NCBI RefSeq assembly: GCF_900107115.1 | Contig: NZ_FNOS01000002.1 | Location: 124,001-188,000, forward strand | DNA from: Salimicrobium album | GTDB lineage: Bacteria; Bacillota; Bacilli; Bacillales; Halobacillaceae | Direction: 5' to 3' | DNA length: 64,000 bases | In this document: piece by piece, positions 15,197 through 22,675 of the stretch | Layout: every line of letters starts with the position of its first letter | Numbering within the stretch: the first letter of the stretch is position 1 | Made by a program: the position numbers and the translations under genes | The notes under the pieces: generated by a model | Told to the model about the DNA's origin: nothing | What the model saw: only the letters and a program-made list of their open reading frames with translations | Databases searched by the model: none

Positions 15197-15273
15197 CGAC
15201 GCAGTTAATCATTGTCATCGGCATATGGATTGTCTCTTTGATTATTTTAGTCGCAGTGAAGACAGGAGAGTGA
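15193..15273 (+). CDS. Possible 26-residue membrane peptide
   Basis: ATG overlaps the stop of the previous small gene (ATGA) and the product is almost entirely one hydrophobic helix (LIIVIGIWIVSLIILVAV) with a short KTGE tail. The coupling and composition support a real phage mini-protein; role unknown. Confidence 0.5.
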   Translation: MTTQLIIVIGIWIVSLIILVAVKTGE

Positions 15274-15278
15274 GAAGC

Positions 15279-15635
15279 ATGACCACATCAATACATGAAA
15301 CGTTCAACAACATTGCCAGAGACTTTTATAACCTCCTATCGAACGTAAGAAAAGGCATGATAAACAAACTGGAAAGCTGGAGCATTGCTTCTGAAATCAA
15401 CAAGAAAAAGGGACGACTTTTGCACATTGAAAATACCCTCCTGCCCGTAACGAAGAAAAGCGTTCGACGCAAGAAGCTATTACAGGAACAGAAACAATTA
15501 CGGGCATCTATCCAGGACTTGCGGGCTGATTATCACCATCTGCGTAATCAAACGAAACGGAACAAGCCGATTGATGCAGATGAGATTGATACGCCGATTA
15601 TGAATTTGAAGGGGTGGCATCGTGATAAAAAATGA
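15279..15635 (+). CDS. Hypothetical coiled-coil early protein
   Basis: A 118-residue basic protein, largely helical, with a Lys/Arg/Gln-rich centre (SVRRKKLLQEQKQLRASIQD) that looks like a coiled coil. Start at ATG 15279, after AGGAGAG, is preferred to the longer frame. No family recognised. It overlaps the next gene by 14 nt. Confidence 0.65.
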   Translation: MTTSIHETFNNIARDFYNLLSNVRKGMINKLESWSIASEINKKKGRLLHIENTLLPVTKKSVRRKKLLQEQKQLRASIQDLRADYHHLRNQTKRNKPIDADEIDTPIMNLKGWHRDKK

Positions 15636-15858
15636 CATGAAGCGAGTGGAAGAGATTGAACGCAAGCCTATATTCACGGTTGGTAAACAAGCGATAGATG
15701 ATAAGGATGTGGCTTTCCTCATTCGCACTATTAAACAACAGCAGAAGCGCATTGAGAGTTATGGCGGAGCGCTCCAAGATATAAGTGATTGCAACCACAT
15801 CAGGGATATATATGAAGCTGTAAATAGAGCCGACCAAGCATTGGAGGAATTGAAATGA
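15622..15858 (+). CDS. Hypothetical early protein
   Basis: A 78-residue helical protein starting with GTG at 15622 behind AAGGGGTGG. It contains a charged heptad-like stretch (FLIRTIKQQQKRIESYGGAL). No family recognised. Its stop overlaps the next start, keeping the operon tightly packed. Confidence 0.6.
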   Translation: MIKNDMKRVEEIERKPIFTVGKQAIDDKDVAFLIRTIKQQQKRIESYGGALQDISDCNHIRDIYEAVNRADQALEELK

Positions 15859-16025
15859 CCACGATTCCAAAAGAAATGACGCTTGAGGAAGCAATCGAAC
15901 TAGCGCAACACCTGGCCGAAGAAAACAGGCGACTCCGATCCGTGGAGCATCTGAAAACTAAAAGGGATATTCCCACGGTCATCAGCTACGAAGGTAGAAG
16001 GTACGTGTACGATTCTAATAATTAA
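15855..16025 (+). CDS. Small hypothetical early protein
   Basis: A 56-residue protein (MTTIPKEMTLEEAIELAQHL, ending RRYVYDSNN) whose ATG overlaps the previous stop as ATGA with TTGGAGG upstream. The N-terminal half is an amphipathic helix. No family recognised. Confidence 0.6.
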   Translation: MTTIPKEMTLEEAIELAQHLAEENRRLRSVEHLKTKRDIPTVISYEGRRYVYDSNN

Positions 16026-16039
16026 GAGGAGAGTAGCAA

Positions 16040-16288
16040 ATGAACACGATAAGTAAACGAAACATCATACCGAAAACAGGGAAGAATCGCATACTGCTGG
16101 AAGAATACGAGTTTGGGATGCCGGGGAGTCAACTGGAACAGATCCACCGAGCATGGGAAACCGGCAGCGACCTGGAACAGATTGCTTTTGTTCAACGACG
16201 ACCTGCGATGGAGATAGTCGTTGCTCTGCTGAACTTAGCAGACCGGCAGAAGCTTAAGCGACCCGTCGCAGCATTATTAAGGAGGTAA
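16040..16288 (+). CDS. Hypothetical early protein, helix-turn-helix-like
   Basis: An 82-residue basic protein; QLEQIHRAWETGSDLEQIAF and FVQRRPAMEIVVALLNL suggest a small DNA-binding helical fold, but no family is recognised. AAGAGGAGAG lies upstream of ATG 16040. Confidence 0.6.
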   Translation: MNTISKRNIIPKTGKNRILLEEYEFGMPGSQLEQIHRAWETGSDLEQIAFVQRRPAMEIVVALLNLADRQKLKRPVAALLRR

Positions 16289-16292
16289 TTCT

Positions 16293-16601
16293 ATGTATGA
16301 ACGTATTACTCCCGACGATTACAAACAAGCAGCTGAGAATGGAGTTTCTAGACCTACGTTAGAACGCAGGGTGTGGAGCTACCATTGGCCAAAACAGAAA
16401 GCTATTACCGAGCGAAAGAGAACGTATGGAAAGAAGAATCTGACGAACAGAGACCTACGTAAAAAGGTAGCGATTGATGAACTACACGCTTTCGGTGTTT
16501 CCGCAACGATGGCGGAAGAACTAGAACAATTGGAATTACGGGTAGCACTGGCACGGTTTGAAGGCATAGACGTGGAAGCTGATGCACAAAAATGGTTTTA
16601 A
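16293..16601 (+). CDS. Hypothetical early protein with HTH-like N-terminus
   Basis: A 102-residue protein; ITPDDYKQAAENGVSRPTLE followed by RRVWSYHWPKQKAIT looks like a resolvase-type helix-turn-helix, and the rest is charged helix. AAGGAGGTAATT precedes ATG 16293. Such genes are frequent in Bacillus phage early operons; function not known. Confidence 0.62.
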   Translation: MYERITPDDYKQAAENGVSRPTLERRVWSYHWPKQKAITERKRTYGKKNLTNRDLRKKVAIDELHAFGVSATMAEELEQLELRVALARFEGIDVEADAQKWF

Positions 16602-16614
16602 GGAGATGGAAAAC

Positions 16615-17133
16615 ATGAAGATGGATATAGCGAAATTACAAGAGATCCAGGGCGGGCTTGATCCTCATATTATCAAGCAGCACCCGGACATAGCAGAATT
16701 GGATAATAACGACTGGAAGTTTCTTGCGCTGCAGGTGGAACTCGGGGAGCTAGCGAACGAGACGCGTTGCTTCAAAGTATGGAGCAATAAACCTCCAAGT
16801 GAAAGAGAGGTTATTCGAGAGGAATATGTAGATGGCTATCACTTTATTCTAAGCCTCGGTAATGATTTGTATATCGACGCGGAAAAAATGACTCCGATGG
16901 ACATTGAGTTTGAGGATGTTACCAGAGCGTTTTTGAAAATCTACGACTTAGCCACTGGCTTACAACGCAACGTGAGGAATGACTACGGTAACAATCATAA
17001 ATACCTTTGGAGAAAGTTATTCTTCTCTTACCTGGAACTCGGACGGATGCTCGGATTTACGGAAGATGAGATTGAAAAAGGCTATCTTGCAAAGAATGAA
17101 AAAAATCACAACAGACAGCTTTCAGGCTATTGA
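16615..17133 (+). CDS. Dimeric all-alpha dUTP diphosphatase
   Basis: Hydrolyses dUTP to dUMP, limiting uracil in phage DNA and feeding dTMP synthesis. The 172-residue protein has the dimeric dUTPase metal-binding pattern: VELGELANETRCFKVW near residue 45-60 and EEYVDGYHFILSLG near 75-88 (ExxE and ExxD). Start at ATG 16615, behind AAGGAGATGG, is chosen over an upstream ATG inside the previous gene. Confidence 0.9.
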   Translation: MKMDIAKLQEIQGGLDPHIIKQHPDIAELDNNDWKFLALQVELGELANETRCFKVWSNKPPSEREVIREEYVDGYHFILSLGNDLYIDAEKMTPMDIEFEDVTRAFLKIYDLATGLQRNVRNDYGNNHKYLWRKLFFSYLELGRMLGFTEDEIEKGYLAKNEKNHNRQLSGY

Positions 17134-17144
17134 GGAGGTCAACT

Positions 17145-17288
17145 ATGACTGAAAACTATATGGAATGTGGACGGTGCGGCAGGAAGCTGAAAGACAGCAA
17201 GAGCAAAGAGCGGGGCTACGGTCCTGTTTGCTGGGAAGTTGTTCAAAGGGAGCGAGAGGAAGAAGACCATGCCAAAACGCCGGAGTAA
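17145..17288 (+). CDS. Small zinc-binding protein, DUF6011-like
   Basis: A 47-residue protein with CGRCGRKLKDSKS followed by RGYGPVCW, the pattern of the DUF6011 family of phage and plasmid proteins; three or four cysteines probably hold zinc. GAGGAGG precedes ATG 17145. It overlaps the following gene by 20 nt. Confidence 0.7.
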   Translation: MTENYMECGRCGRKLKDSKSKERGYGPVCWEVVQREREEEDHAKTPE

Positions 17289-17670
17289 GTACGGAGCAAA
17301 GAAAATGAAACTGGACGGGCATACGTTCGACAGCAAACGGGAGGCTGATTATTACGCTCACCTAAAGCTCAGAAAGCGCGCAGGAGAAATCAAGGACTTC
17401 ACCCTCCAGCCGAAGTTTACGCTCCAGGAGGGCTTCAAAAAGGACGGAAAAACGTTTCGTAAAATCAGTTATATTGCCGACTTCCGCATCGAGCATGTGG
17501 ACGGAACCATCGAAAATGTAGACGTGAAAGGAATGGAGACGAAAGAGTTTTCCATCAAACGGAAGCTGTACGAACGATTATACGATGAAAAGCTATCTGT
17601 CATCACCTACAATCGACGGTTCGGCGGATGGATTGAATTGGATGACCTTAAAAAATTAAATAAGGGGTGA
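17269..17670 (+). CDS. DUF1064 putative endonuclease/resolvase-like protein
   Basis: A 133-residue basic protein of the DUF1064 family (RSKYGAKKMKLDGHTFDSKR, YIADFRIEHVDGTIENVDVK, GMETKEFSIKRKLYE). The E..D..DxK arrangement is that of the PD-(D/E)XK nuclease fold, so it may cut branched or phage DNA, though activity is an inference from the family. ATG 17269 lies inside the end of the previous gene. Confidence 0.82.
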   Translation: MPKRRSKYGAKKMKLDGHTFDSKREADYYAHLKLRKRAGEIKDFTLQPKFTLQEGFKKDGKTFRKISYIADFRIEHVDGTIENVDVKGMETKEFSIKRKLYERLYDEKLSVITYNRRFGGWIELDDLKKLNKG

Positions 17671-17674
17671 GTGG

Positions 17675-17908
17675 GTGAATACAGACGGGAAAGTGAAACT
17701 GCTAAAACATCAAGAACGGGCAATCTCCGAGGACATCTATAAATTAAGAAGAGATAGAAGAAAAGTGATCGAAGAACTGCAAAAGATATGTGAGCATAGC
17801 AGAGTTGAGGTATTAGAACCCGACCCATACCTGGAAGAGAACGAAACACAAATGAAGTGTCTGGACTGCTATGAATACCTCACCGGCAATGAGGAGGATG
17901 ACCAATGA
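17675..17908 (+). CDS. Small hypothetical protein with Cys/His pairs
   Basis: A 77-residue protein: basic helix (EDIYKLRRDRRKVIEELQ) then CEHSR and CLDCYEYL, which could form a zinc site. GTG 17675 follows AAGGGGTGAG. No named family recognised. Its stop overlaps the next ATG. Confidence 0.62.
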   Translation: MNTDGKVKLLKHQERAISEDIYKLRRDRRKVIEELQKICEHSRVEVLEPDPYLEENETQMKCLDCYEYLTGNEEDDQ

Positions 17909-18102
17909 TAGCGATACCTATCACATACATCATTATTGGTCTGGGTCTCAGCTTCCTGTCAAACGCCAGAGATGATTGGACGGCGCATATCGCATTAGCT
18001 TTCGCATGACCGGTATTCATCGCAGGAGCATTGCTTATTATCATCGGGATAGAAGGTTCAAAGTTTTGGAATAAAGCATTTGATTATATGAAGAAGAGGT
18101 GA
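17905..18102 (+). pseudogene. Small two-pass membrane protein interrupted by an in-frame TGA
   Basis: ATG 17905 overlaps the previous stop (ATGA). The frame gives a hydrophobic segment (ITYIIIGLGLSFL), then TGA at 18007-18009, then continues unbroken as PVFIAGALLIIIGIEGSKFW to TGA 18100-18102. A single G-to-A change of a TGG Trp codon would explain it. It may be a pseudogene, a truncated 34-residue peptide, or a sequencing error. Confidence 0.55.
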
Positions 18103-18108
18103 GCGAAA

Positions 18109-18429
18109 ATGGCGGTTAAGTCATACGCGAGAGGGCATTCTGTAATGTATGTTGATGGTCAGTGGGTCTATACAGACAACGGTGAACCGATCTCAAACAA
18201 TGAAAGGGAATGTAGTTTCTGTGAATGCAAAACAACTACGGAAGGACATGACGGCTGTCTAGGTACGTTGCCTGGGGTGGTGAACGCTTGTTGCGGTCAT
18301 GGTTTAACTGAAAGAGCGTACATTCAATTTGAAAACGGCATGGTTGATCGAGGTAAAAGTGCTTTGTTAACGATAAAAATTATGAAACAAACAAAAGCGC
18401 AAAACGAGGAAATTGATAAAAAGGAGTGA
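18109..18429 (+). CDS. Hypothetical Cys-rich early protein
   Basis: A 106-residue protein with CSFCECKTTTEGHDGCLG and NACCGHG, spaced so that several Cys and His could bind metal. AAGAGGTGAG precedes ATG 18109. The family is not named here but related Cys-rich proteins occur in Bacillus phage genomes. Confidence 0.65.
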   Translation: MAVKSYARGHSVMYVDGQWVYTDNGEPISNNERECSFCECKTTTEGHDGCLGTLPGVVNACCGHGLTERAYIQFENGMVDRGKSALLTIKIMKQTKAQNEEIDKKE

Positions 18430-18433
18430 GCGT

Positions 18434-18634
18434 ATGAACCAGGCAGAAATCGGAATTATGAAAGAGCGTATTCAGTATTTTAGCGACAAGAAAATCAATG
18501 ATTTAACCAATAGTGAAATTGAAGAATTTCTCGCTATCCGAGAATACGTGAGGGAGAACCACATTAAACCCATCTGGGATGCGATAGGCGGAGCGATGAA
18601 AGGTTATAAAGAGAAGCTTGGCATTAATAAGTAA
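18434..18634 (+). CDS. Hypothetical early protein
   Basis: A 66-residue helical acidic protein (MNQAEIGIMKERIQYFSDKK; ending EKLGINK). AAAGGAGTGAG lies just upstream of ATG 18434. No family recognised. Confidence 0.6.
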   Translation: MNQAEIGIMKERIQYFSDKKINDLTNSEIEEFLAIREYVRENHIKPIWDAIGGAMKGYKEKLGINK

Positions 18635-18651
18635 AGAGGAGGGATGAAATC

Positions 18652-18798
18652 ATGAGTGATGCCGGACAATTTATCTTCGGTCGTATGAAAACGCTGGACG
18701 ATGATATGACAGACATTGTGTTTGTAGATGGAGAAGCTTTTGTAATCAAGCGGGCGAACGAGGAAGATGTAAAAGAATGGAGTGGTGAGATTGAGTAA
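18652..18798 (+). CDS. Small acidic hypothetical protein
   Basis: A 48-residue protein (MSDAGQFIFGRMKTLDDDM, ending EDVKEWSGEIE) behind GAGGAGGGATG. No family recognised; supported by the ribosome site and its position in the packed early operon. Confidence 0.55.
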   Translation: MSDAGQFIFGRMKTLDDDMTDIVFVDGEAFVIKRANEEDVKEWSGEIE

Positions 18799-18879
18799 CG
18801 AGTAATAAATAAAAACAGCCGAGAGCAGTGCCCTCGACCATTGTCCCTGTTCATTATTATATCATAGGGGGTCTGTTCA

Positions 18880-19086
18880 ATGCGATTGAATAATGTTGAT
18901 GCTAATATTGAAGACGGGAAACTTAACCTGGAAATGGATATGCCGGAAGGAAATTCCCCTTTCTGTGTTGTATACTGTAATGGAAAAGCAAAAATCACCA
19001 CTTTGCCAGATCATGGGGAGACGAAAGTAATTACTCACCAGGGGAAGGTGAAGCGGGTGAAGTTTGATGAGGGGGAAGAGTTTTGA
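18880..19086 (+). CDS. Hypothetical protein, possibly DUF3954-like
   Basis: A 68-residue beta-rich protein (NVDANIEDGKLNLEMDMPEG; CNGKAKITTLPDHGETKVIT). The strand-rich pattern, ending in a lysine-valine-rich segment, recalls DUF3954 phage proteins, but the match is weak. AGGGGG lies 13 nt upstream. Its TGA overlaps the next gene's TTG start. Confidence 0.55.
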   Translation: MRLNNVDANIEDGKLNLEMDMPEGNSPFCVVYCNGKAKITTLPDHGETKVITHQGKVKRVKFDEGEEF

Positions 19087-19676
19087 CAAAGCAAGATTGG
19101 ATCGATGTATTAAGTAATTTAGGAGAAAAGAGTACATTTGATTACATTTCATTAGGAGTGTCTATAGCTTCGCCCCTCCTTCTGCTATTTTCAGTAATAG
19201 TGAGTCTTAAAGCGGCTAAAGCTAGTAGAGACTCTGTAGAGTTGAGCAAAGAAATATTTGAGAAAACACAAAAAGCTGAAGAAATGAAATTATTGCCTTT
19301 ATTTGAACTGAAGAGAAATCATGTTTTTTTAAATAAAGGTAAGCTTATAATGGAAAATCCGGACCCCGATAAAATTATGGGGATATATTTTCAGAATAAA
19401 AATTCCTCTCCAATTACTGATGTTAAGGCTGTAGCGTCAATAGAAGAGAAAGAAGAGGAAATAGAACATCTGATAAAAGCTAAGAATATTAATGAGATAA
19501 GCTATACTACCGATGGGGTAGTATTAAATGTACTTAAGGGGATCGAACTTAAAGAGTACAAAGTACAAATAGTGTACAGAATACAATCGAATAAAATGTA
19601 CGAAACATCAATTGTGGTTTCTGTACAAGAAAATAATTATATATTTATCACTGAACAGCAACATACTGAACTTTAG
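19083..19676 (+). CDS. Unknown membrane-anchored accessory protein A
   Basis: A 197-residue protein starting with TTG at 19083, overlapping the previous stop. One membrane segment (about 20-42, SLGVSIASPLLLLFSVIVSL), a short charged coiled stretch, then a cytoplasmic-looking domain of alternating strands. No family recognised. The region is clearly richer in A and T than the recombination genes before it, suggesting later acquisition. It is followed by another membrane protein with the same layout; the pair sits between the early operon and the late regulator, a frequent site for accessory genes. Confidence 0.65.
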   Translation: MTKQDWIDVLSNLGEKSTFDYISLGVSIASPLLLLFSVIVSLKAAKASRDSVELSKEIFEKTQKAEEMKLLPLFELKRNHVFLNKGKLIMENPDPDKIMGIYFQNKNSSPITDVKAVASIEEKEEEIEHLIKAKNINEISYTTDGVVLNVLKGIELKEYKVQIVYRIQSNKMYETSIVVSVQENNYIFITEQQHTEL

Positions 19677-19780
19677 TTTGCTTCTACTAGCCTACTGGAA
19701 GAACCAGATGCTTATTTTCGTTTTGAGAAAGGTATTATGTTAGAGGTGGACTGCATTAATTTCAATGAGAGGTGAGAGTT

Positions 19781-20359
19781 TTGAGTCCAATCCCTGTAGA
19801 AATAATTAAGCAACATAATGATTTTTTTGATTATGTATCTATTGAAGCAATACTAACAATAACCCTTGGAGGATTAGCTACATTAGGAGGGGCATATTTA
19901 GGTGCAAGAAAAGCTGGAGAGAGTTCACTAAAAGCTGTAGAAAAACAGATTTCACACGCAAGGGAAGAGAAAGAAAGCGAAGCTGAGTTGAAAAGAACAA
20001 AATATGAGGTTTTTTTGAAAAGTCAATTGAGAGTAATGAACCACAAATTAAAGAGCATTGATTTTCTCATGGGTTTGCATGAAAGTCATAATATCTATAA
20101 TGTCGAACCACTAGAAGAAACAAAAAAAGATTTAACTAAGATAGAAGAGATACTTTCCAATATGCAAAACTGGGATCCAGATTGCGTATCTGTAGAAAAT
20201 TTTAAGTTGATAGGAGAACTAAGGGATGAAATTCATGATATAGAAAGTAGTTATGAGGCTGTTCTTGCAACTGAAGAAGAAGAACATGAAGGTTCAGTGA
20301 CAAAGGTGAGAGCTAAATCTCAAAAACTTGCAAAAAAGATAACACAAAAACACTTATAG
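19781..20359 (+). CDS. Unknown membrane-anchored coiled-coil accessory protein B
   Basis: A 192-residue protein: N-terminal membrane segment (about 22-42, AILTITLGGLATLGGAYLGA) then a long charged helix (AVEKQISHAREEKESEAELK) and more coiled coil to the end. Start at TTG 19781, behind GAGAGGTGAGAG, is preferred because the GTG at 19772 is part of the ribosome site. No family recognised. It ends just before a strong terminator at 20375-20423. Together with the gene upstream it may form a membrane complex; superinfection exclusion is possible but not shown. Confidence 0.65.
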   Translation: MSPIPVEIIKQHNDFFDYVSIEAILTITLGGLATLGGAYLGARKAGESSLKAVEKQISHAREEKESEAELKRTKYEVFLKSQLRVMNHKLKSIDFLMGLHESHNIYNVEPLEETKKDLTKIEEILSNMQNWDPDCVSVENFKLIGELRDEIHDIESSYEAVLATEEEEHEGSVTKVRAKSQKLAKKITQKHL

Positions 20360-20374
20360 TTCTACCAGGCCACT

Positions 20375-20423
20375 GGAGGACACGGATTGAGCGTTAACGC
20401 GCTTGGTTTGTGTCCTCTTTTTT
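20375..20423 (+). terminator. Terminator of the early/accessory transcript
   Basis: GAGGACAC and GTGTCCTC pair perfectly at the base, an inner GAGCG/CGCGCT stem forms within, and TTTTTT follows. It lies 15 nt after accessory gene B. Confidence 0.85.
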
Positions 20424-20443
20424 ATTGCAGAGGAGGAAATTAT

Positions 20444-20584
20444 ATTAAGAAAACATACAAAATACGATGGAAAGTCAGTCGTTTACGCAGAGATAAACGC
20501 ACAGGCGTTTTACAACCGGTCAAACAAAGTGATTATGCCAAATACCTAGAGACGAGGTGCTTGCATGAACAAAAAGCAGATTGA
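20444..20584 (+). CDS. Small basic protein with apparent ATT start
   Basis: GAGGAGG at 20430-20436 is placed 7 nt before an ATT codon, from which the frame gives a 46-residue basic protein (KKTYKIRWKVSRLRRDKRTG). No ATG, GTG or TTG lies at proper spacing; the TTG at 20387 is inside the terminator hairpin. ATT is a rare but real initiator. It overlaps the late-regulator start by 20 nt. Either an unusual start or a mutated gene. Confidence 0.45.
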   Translation: MKKTYKIRWKVSRLRRDKRTGVLQPVKQSDYAKYLETRCLHEQKAD

Positions 20585-20993
20585 GGACGCTCTACGCGAC
20601 TATAACTGGATGCTCAATGAGATTAAAAGGCAACGTCACTTGCTCGAAGATGCCGGTACAGGGCTTACAGCCATGTACGGAGAAGAAGCGGCCATGCCGA
20701 AAGCGCAAGGAGAATCTAGCGATCCTGTGGCGAGAGAAGTCGTACGTCGGGATAAAAAGCACACGTGGATCAATCGTCTGGAGAAGAAGGTGTTATTCGT
20801 GCAGGAGCGCATGTCTATTATTGAGGATGAAAGAGAGAAGGCAGTCCTGGAGTGTTTGCTCGATGGGATGAGTATGAGGGCAATAGGAAATCATATGGGA
20901 TTGTCCGAGAGGCACATCTTCCGTATTAAAAATAGCATTGTGAAGCAAATGGCAGAGATGTCATACTTGTCCGGTAAATTGCAGGTTAGATAA
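20565..20993 (+). CDS. ArpU/RinA-type late transcription regulator
   Basis: A 142-residue sigma-region-4-like protein. The C-terminal helix-turn-helix (AVLECLLDGMSMRAIGNHM then LSERHIFRIKNSIV) is the ArpU/RinA pattern; the N-terminal part is helical. In related phages it switches on the packaging and structural genes and its gene sits just before the terminase small subunit, as here apart from the inserted reverse gene. Late-operon activation is inferred from family and position. Confidence 0.85.
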   Translation: MNKKQIEDALRDYNWMLNEIKRQRHLLEDAGTGLTAMYGEEAAMPKAQGESSDPVAREVVRRDKKHTWINRLEKKVLFVQERMSIIEDEREKAVLECLLDGMSMRAIGNHMGLSERHIFRIKNSIVKQMAEMSYLSGKLQVR

Positions 20994-21017
20994 TCCATTC
21001 TGTACAATGGAAGTATC

Positions 21018-21037
21018 AGGCACCCATCAGGGCGCCT
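21018..21037. terminator. Hairpin between late regulator and reverse gene
   Basis: AGGC-A-CCC and GGG-C-GCCT pair around ATCA with one mismatch. A/T-rich sequence follows on the plus side without a real U-run. It lies between convergent genes and may serve both. Confidence 0.5.
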
Positions 21038-21042
21038 AATAT

Positions 21043-22311
21043 TTATAGAAAATTACACAGATAATTTATTAAATCATCATATTTTTGTTGACTAGGTTTT
21101 TTATGTTCTGCATTTTCATAACTAGTTCTTTGTAGTAGTCTAACATTCGCCGTTTCATTAGAGAATTCTAAGTTAGCAACTACAATTCCAGAGTTGAAAT
21201 TTTTTGTTATTTTAAGAAATTCAACCATTTTACGTCGGTGTAAAACCGGTAAGTTCAACCAGTACAGATTGTTAGTAGATATACAGTTGTAACCCTTATC
21301 AGATATGGTTATTTCGGCATATTTCTTATCATTTTCGTTTTCCTGATTGTCACGGAACTTGATGCCTACTACATCTCCAATTGTACTATCGCTTAAAGTG
21401 GATGCAATGACAGACAGTACTCCATTAGATATATATGTTTTAACAGAAATATCTATATCTTCAGGAGGATTGAATTTTTTCGTAACCTTTTCTGAGAATC
21501 CGTTTATTTCAGTATCGAATTCTTTAAGTTTGCTAAATGCTTGGTCACGTTTTTCTTGTAAAAGGTTTTCCTCCATGTTGTATAAAGATGACCTGAACGT
21601 AGAAAAACTAGCATAATTTATATGGGGGTTGAAGGAGTCGATATATTTCAAAGTGTTTGTTATTCGACCTGACATAGTTCGGATTTTGTCTTCTGTATTA
21701 ACAATGTTATCAACATCTTTTAATCTAATATGGAGTAAATTCCTAGAAATGTCGATTTCTACTATAGTTGGATAAACGGACTCTCTAATATCTCCATTCC
21801 TATCACTGAGTTGTACCGGCATTTTATCAAGTAATATAATCCTAATTGATTCAATGTTTTCTTTGTTCCTGGTGTTACTTTGTAACCTGTAACCACAAAG
21901 AACGAAATCTTTTGAATGACTGGTTTTTTTGACATTGTTTATAATTTGGTTTTTATCAGGCAAACCCCAGTCTTGAAATACTTGAGTTGTTTTTTCTTTA
22001 TTACTCAGGTCGATGTTATGAGAATCCAAAGAGAATAAGTAAGAATTGAAAAGTGAGTCTTCTAGTAATAAGAACAAAAGTTCATCTAATTCTTCAGTAT
22101 TCAATTTTTTATCTGATAAACCTTTGTTTAAAGTTTTTGCTATAACAATTGACGTATCATCATCTTCGTTTTCAAGTCTTATTTCAGTATAAATTCCTTC
22201 AAAATCAGGAAATACTTGCATAAAGGTAAGTTTGTTAACTACGTCTACCTTCTTTAAGTATGGAAAGAACAATTTTAAATTGTCATAGTAATTTTCTTTA
22301 TTCTGGACCAT
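21043..22311 (-). CDS. Unknown 422-residue accessory protein, reverse strand
   Basis: A single AT-rich gene read against the early and late operons on both sides. AAAGGAG precedes ATG 22311. The product is soluble, with no membrane segment, and looks alpha/beta: an N-terminal half with acidic helices (ELDELLFLLLEDSLFNSYLF), a central charged helix (ENLLQEKRDQAFSKLKEF) and a beta-rich C-terminal half (ADITISDK-like ITISDKGYNC, then VLHRRKMVEFLKI). I recognise no family. Its reversed orientation, base composition and position between the late activator and terS are typical of lysogenic-conversion or anti-phage cargo; that role is inferred. Confidence 0.7.
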   Translation of the reverse strand: MVQNKENYYDNLKLFFPYLKKVDVVNKLTFMQVFPDFEGIYTEIRLENEDDDTSIVIAKTLNKGLSDKKLNTEELDELLFLLLEDSLFNSYLFSLDSHNIDLSNKEKTTQVFQDWGLPDKNQIINNVKKTSHSKDFVLCGYRLQSNTRNKENIESIRIILLDKMPVQLSDRNGDIRESVYPTIVEIDISRNLLHIRLKDVDNIVNTEDKIRTMSGRITNTLKYIDSFNPHINYASFSTFRSSLYNMEENLLQEKRDQAFSKLKEFDTEINGFSEKVTKKFNPPEDIDISVKTYISNGVLSVIASTLSDSTIGDVVGIKFRDNQENENDKKYAEITISDKGYNCISTNNLYWLNLPVLHRRKMVEFLKITKNFNSGIVVANLEFSNETANVRLLQRTSYENAEHKKPSQQKYDDLINYLCNFL

Positions 22312-22343
22312 ATTTACAACTCCTTTTAAGGTGGTGAGGCTTT

Positions 22344-22520
22344 ATTAAGTGCGAAATATACAGTAATTCTACTTTCTTTGGAAAATATTCTTTTTTTGAA
22401 TTGATTGGAGGAAAGAGATTAGTTTCTCCTGGAAGCATTATTAAATTAGGTGTTAAAAAGTATTGTGTAAGCACTATTTATATTAGAAGAAACGGGACTA
22501 TAGTTTTGGAAATTACATGA
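22344..22520 (+). CDS. Possible small protein with ATT start, in the gap before terS
   Basis: The 364-nt gap before the terminase gene holds a clean frame from an ATT at 22344, with AAGGTGGTGAGG just upstream, to TGA 22518-22520. The 58-residue product reads like protein (FFELIGGKRLVSPGSIIKLG, then YCVSTIYIRRNGTIVLE). There is no standard start. It overlaps the region upstream of the reverse gene. The remainder of the gap holds a terminator at 22603-22626. Confidence 0.3.
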   Translation: MKCEIYSNSTFFGKYSFFELIGGKRLVSPGSIIKLGVKKYCVSTIYIRRNGTIVLEIT

Positions 22521-22602
22521 TTACGCATAGTAAATAAAGCACCCTAAAGTTACACTTCTACAAATTATTACAAATACCTTCAATTAAATACACTTTTTTC
22601 AA

Positions 22603-22626
22603 AGCATCCTATATTAGGGTGTTTTT
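22603..22626 (+). terminator. Terminator upstream of terS
   Basis: CATCCTA-TAT-TAGGGTG with one T-G pair, followed by TTTTT. It would stop leftover transcription before the late operon, leaving the late genes to a regulated promoter or antitermination. Confidence 0.7.
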
Positions 22627-22675
22627 CTTATATGCAAAACAAACTTAATAAATGCTGGAGGTGGGTGAAATGTAG

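Noticed and set aside
20387-20443. TTG start for the small gene before the late regulator
   Set aside because: The TTG is in the loop of a strong terminator with no ribosome site; the site at 20430-20436 points to 20444 instead.
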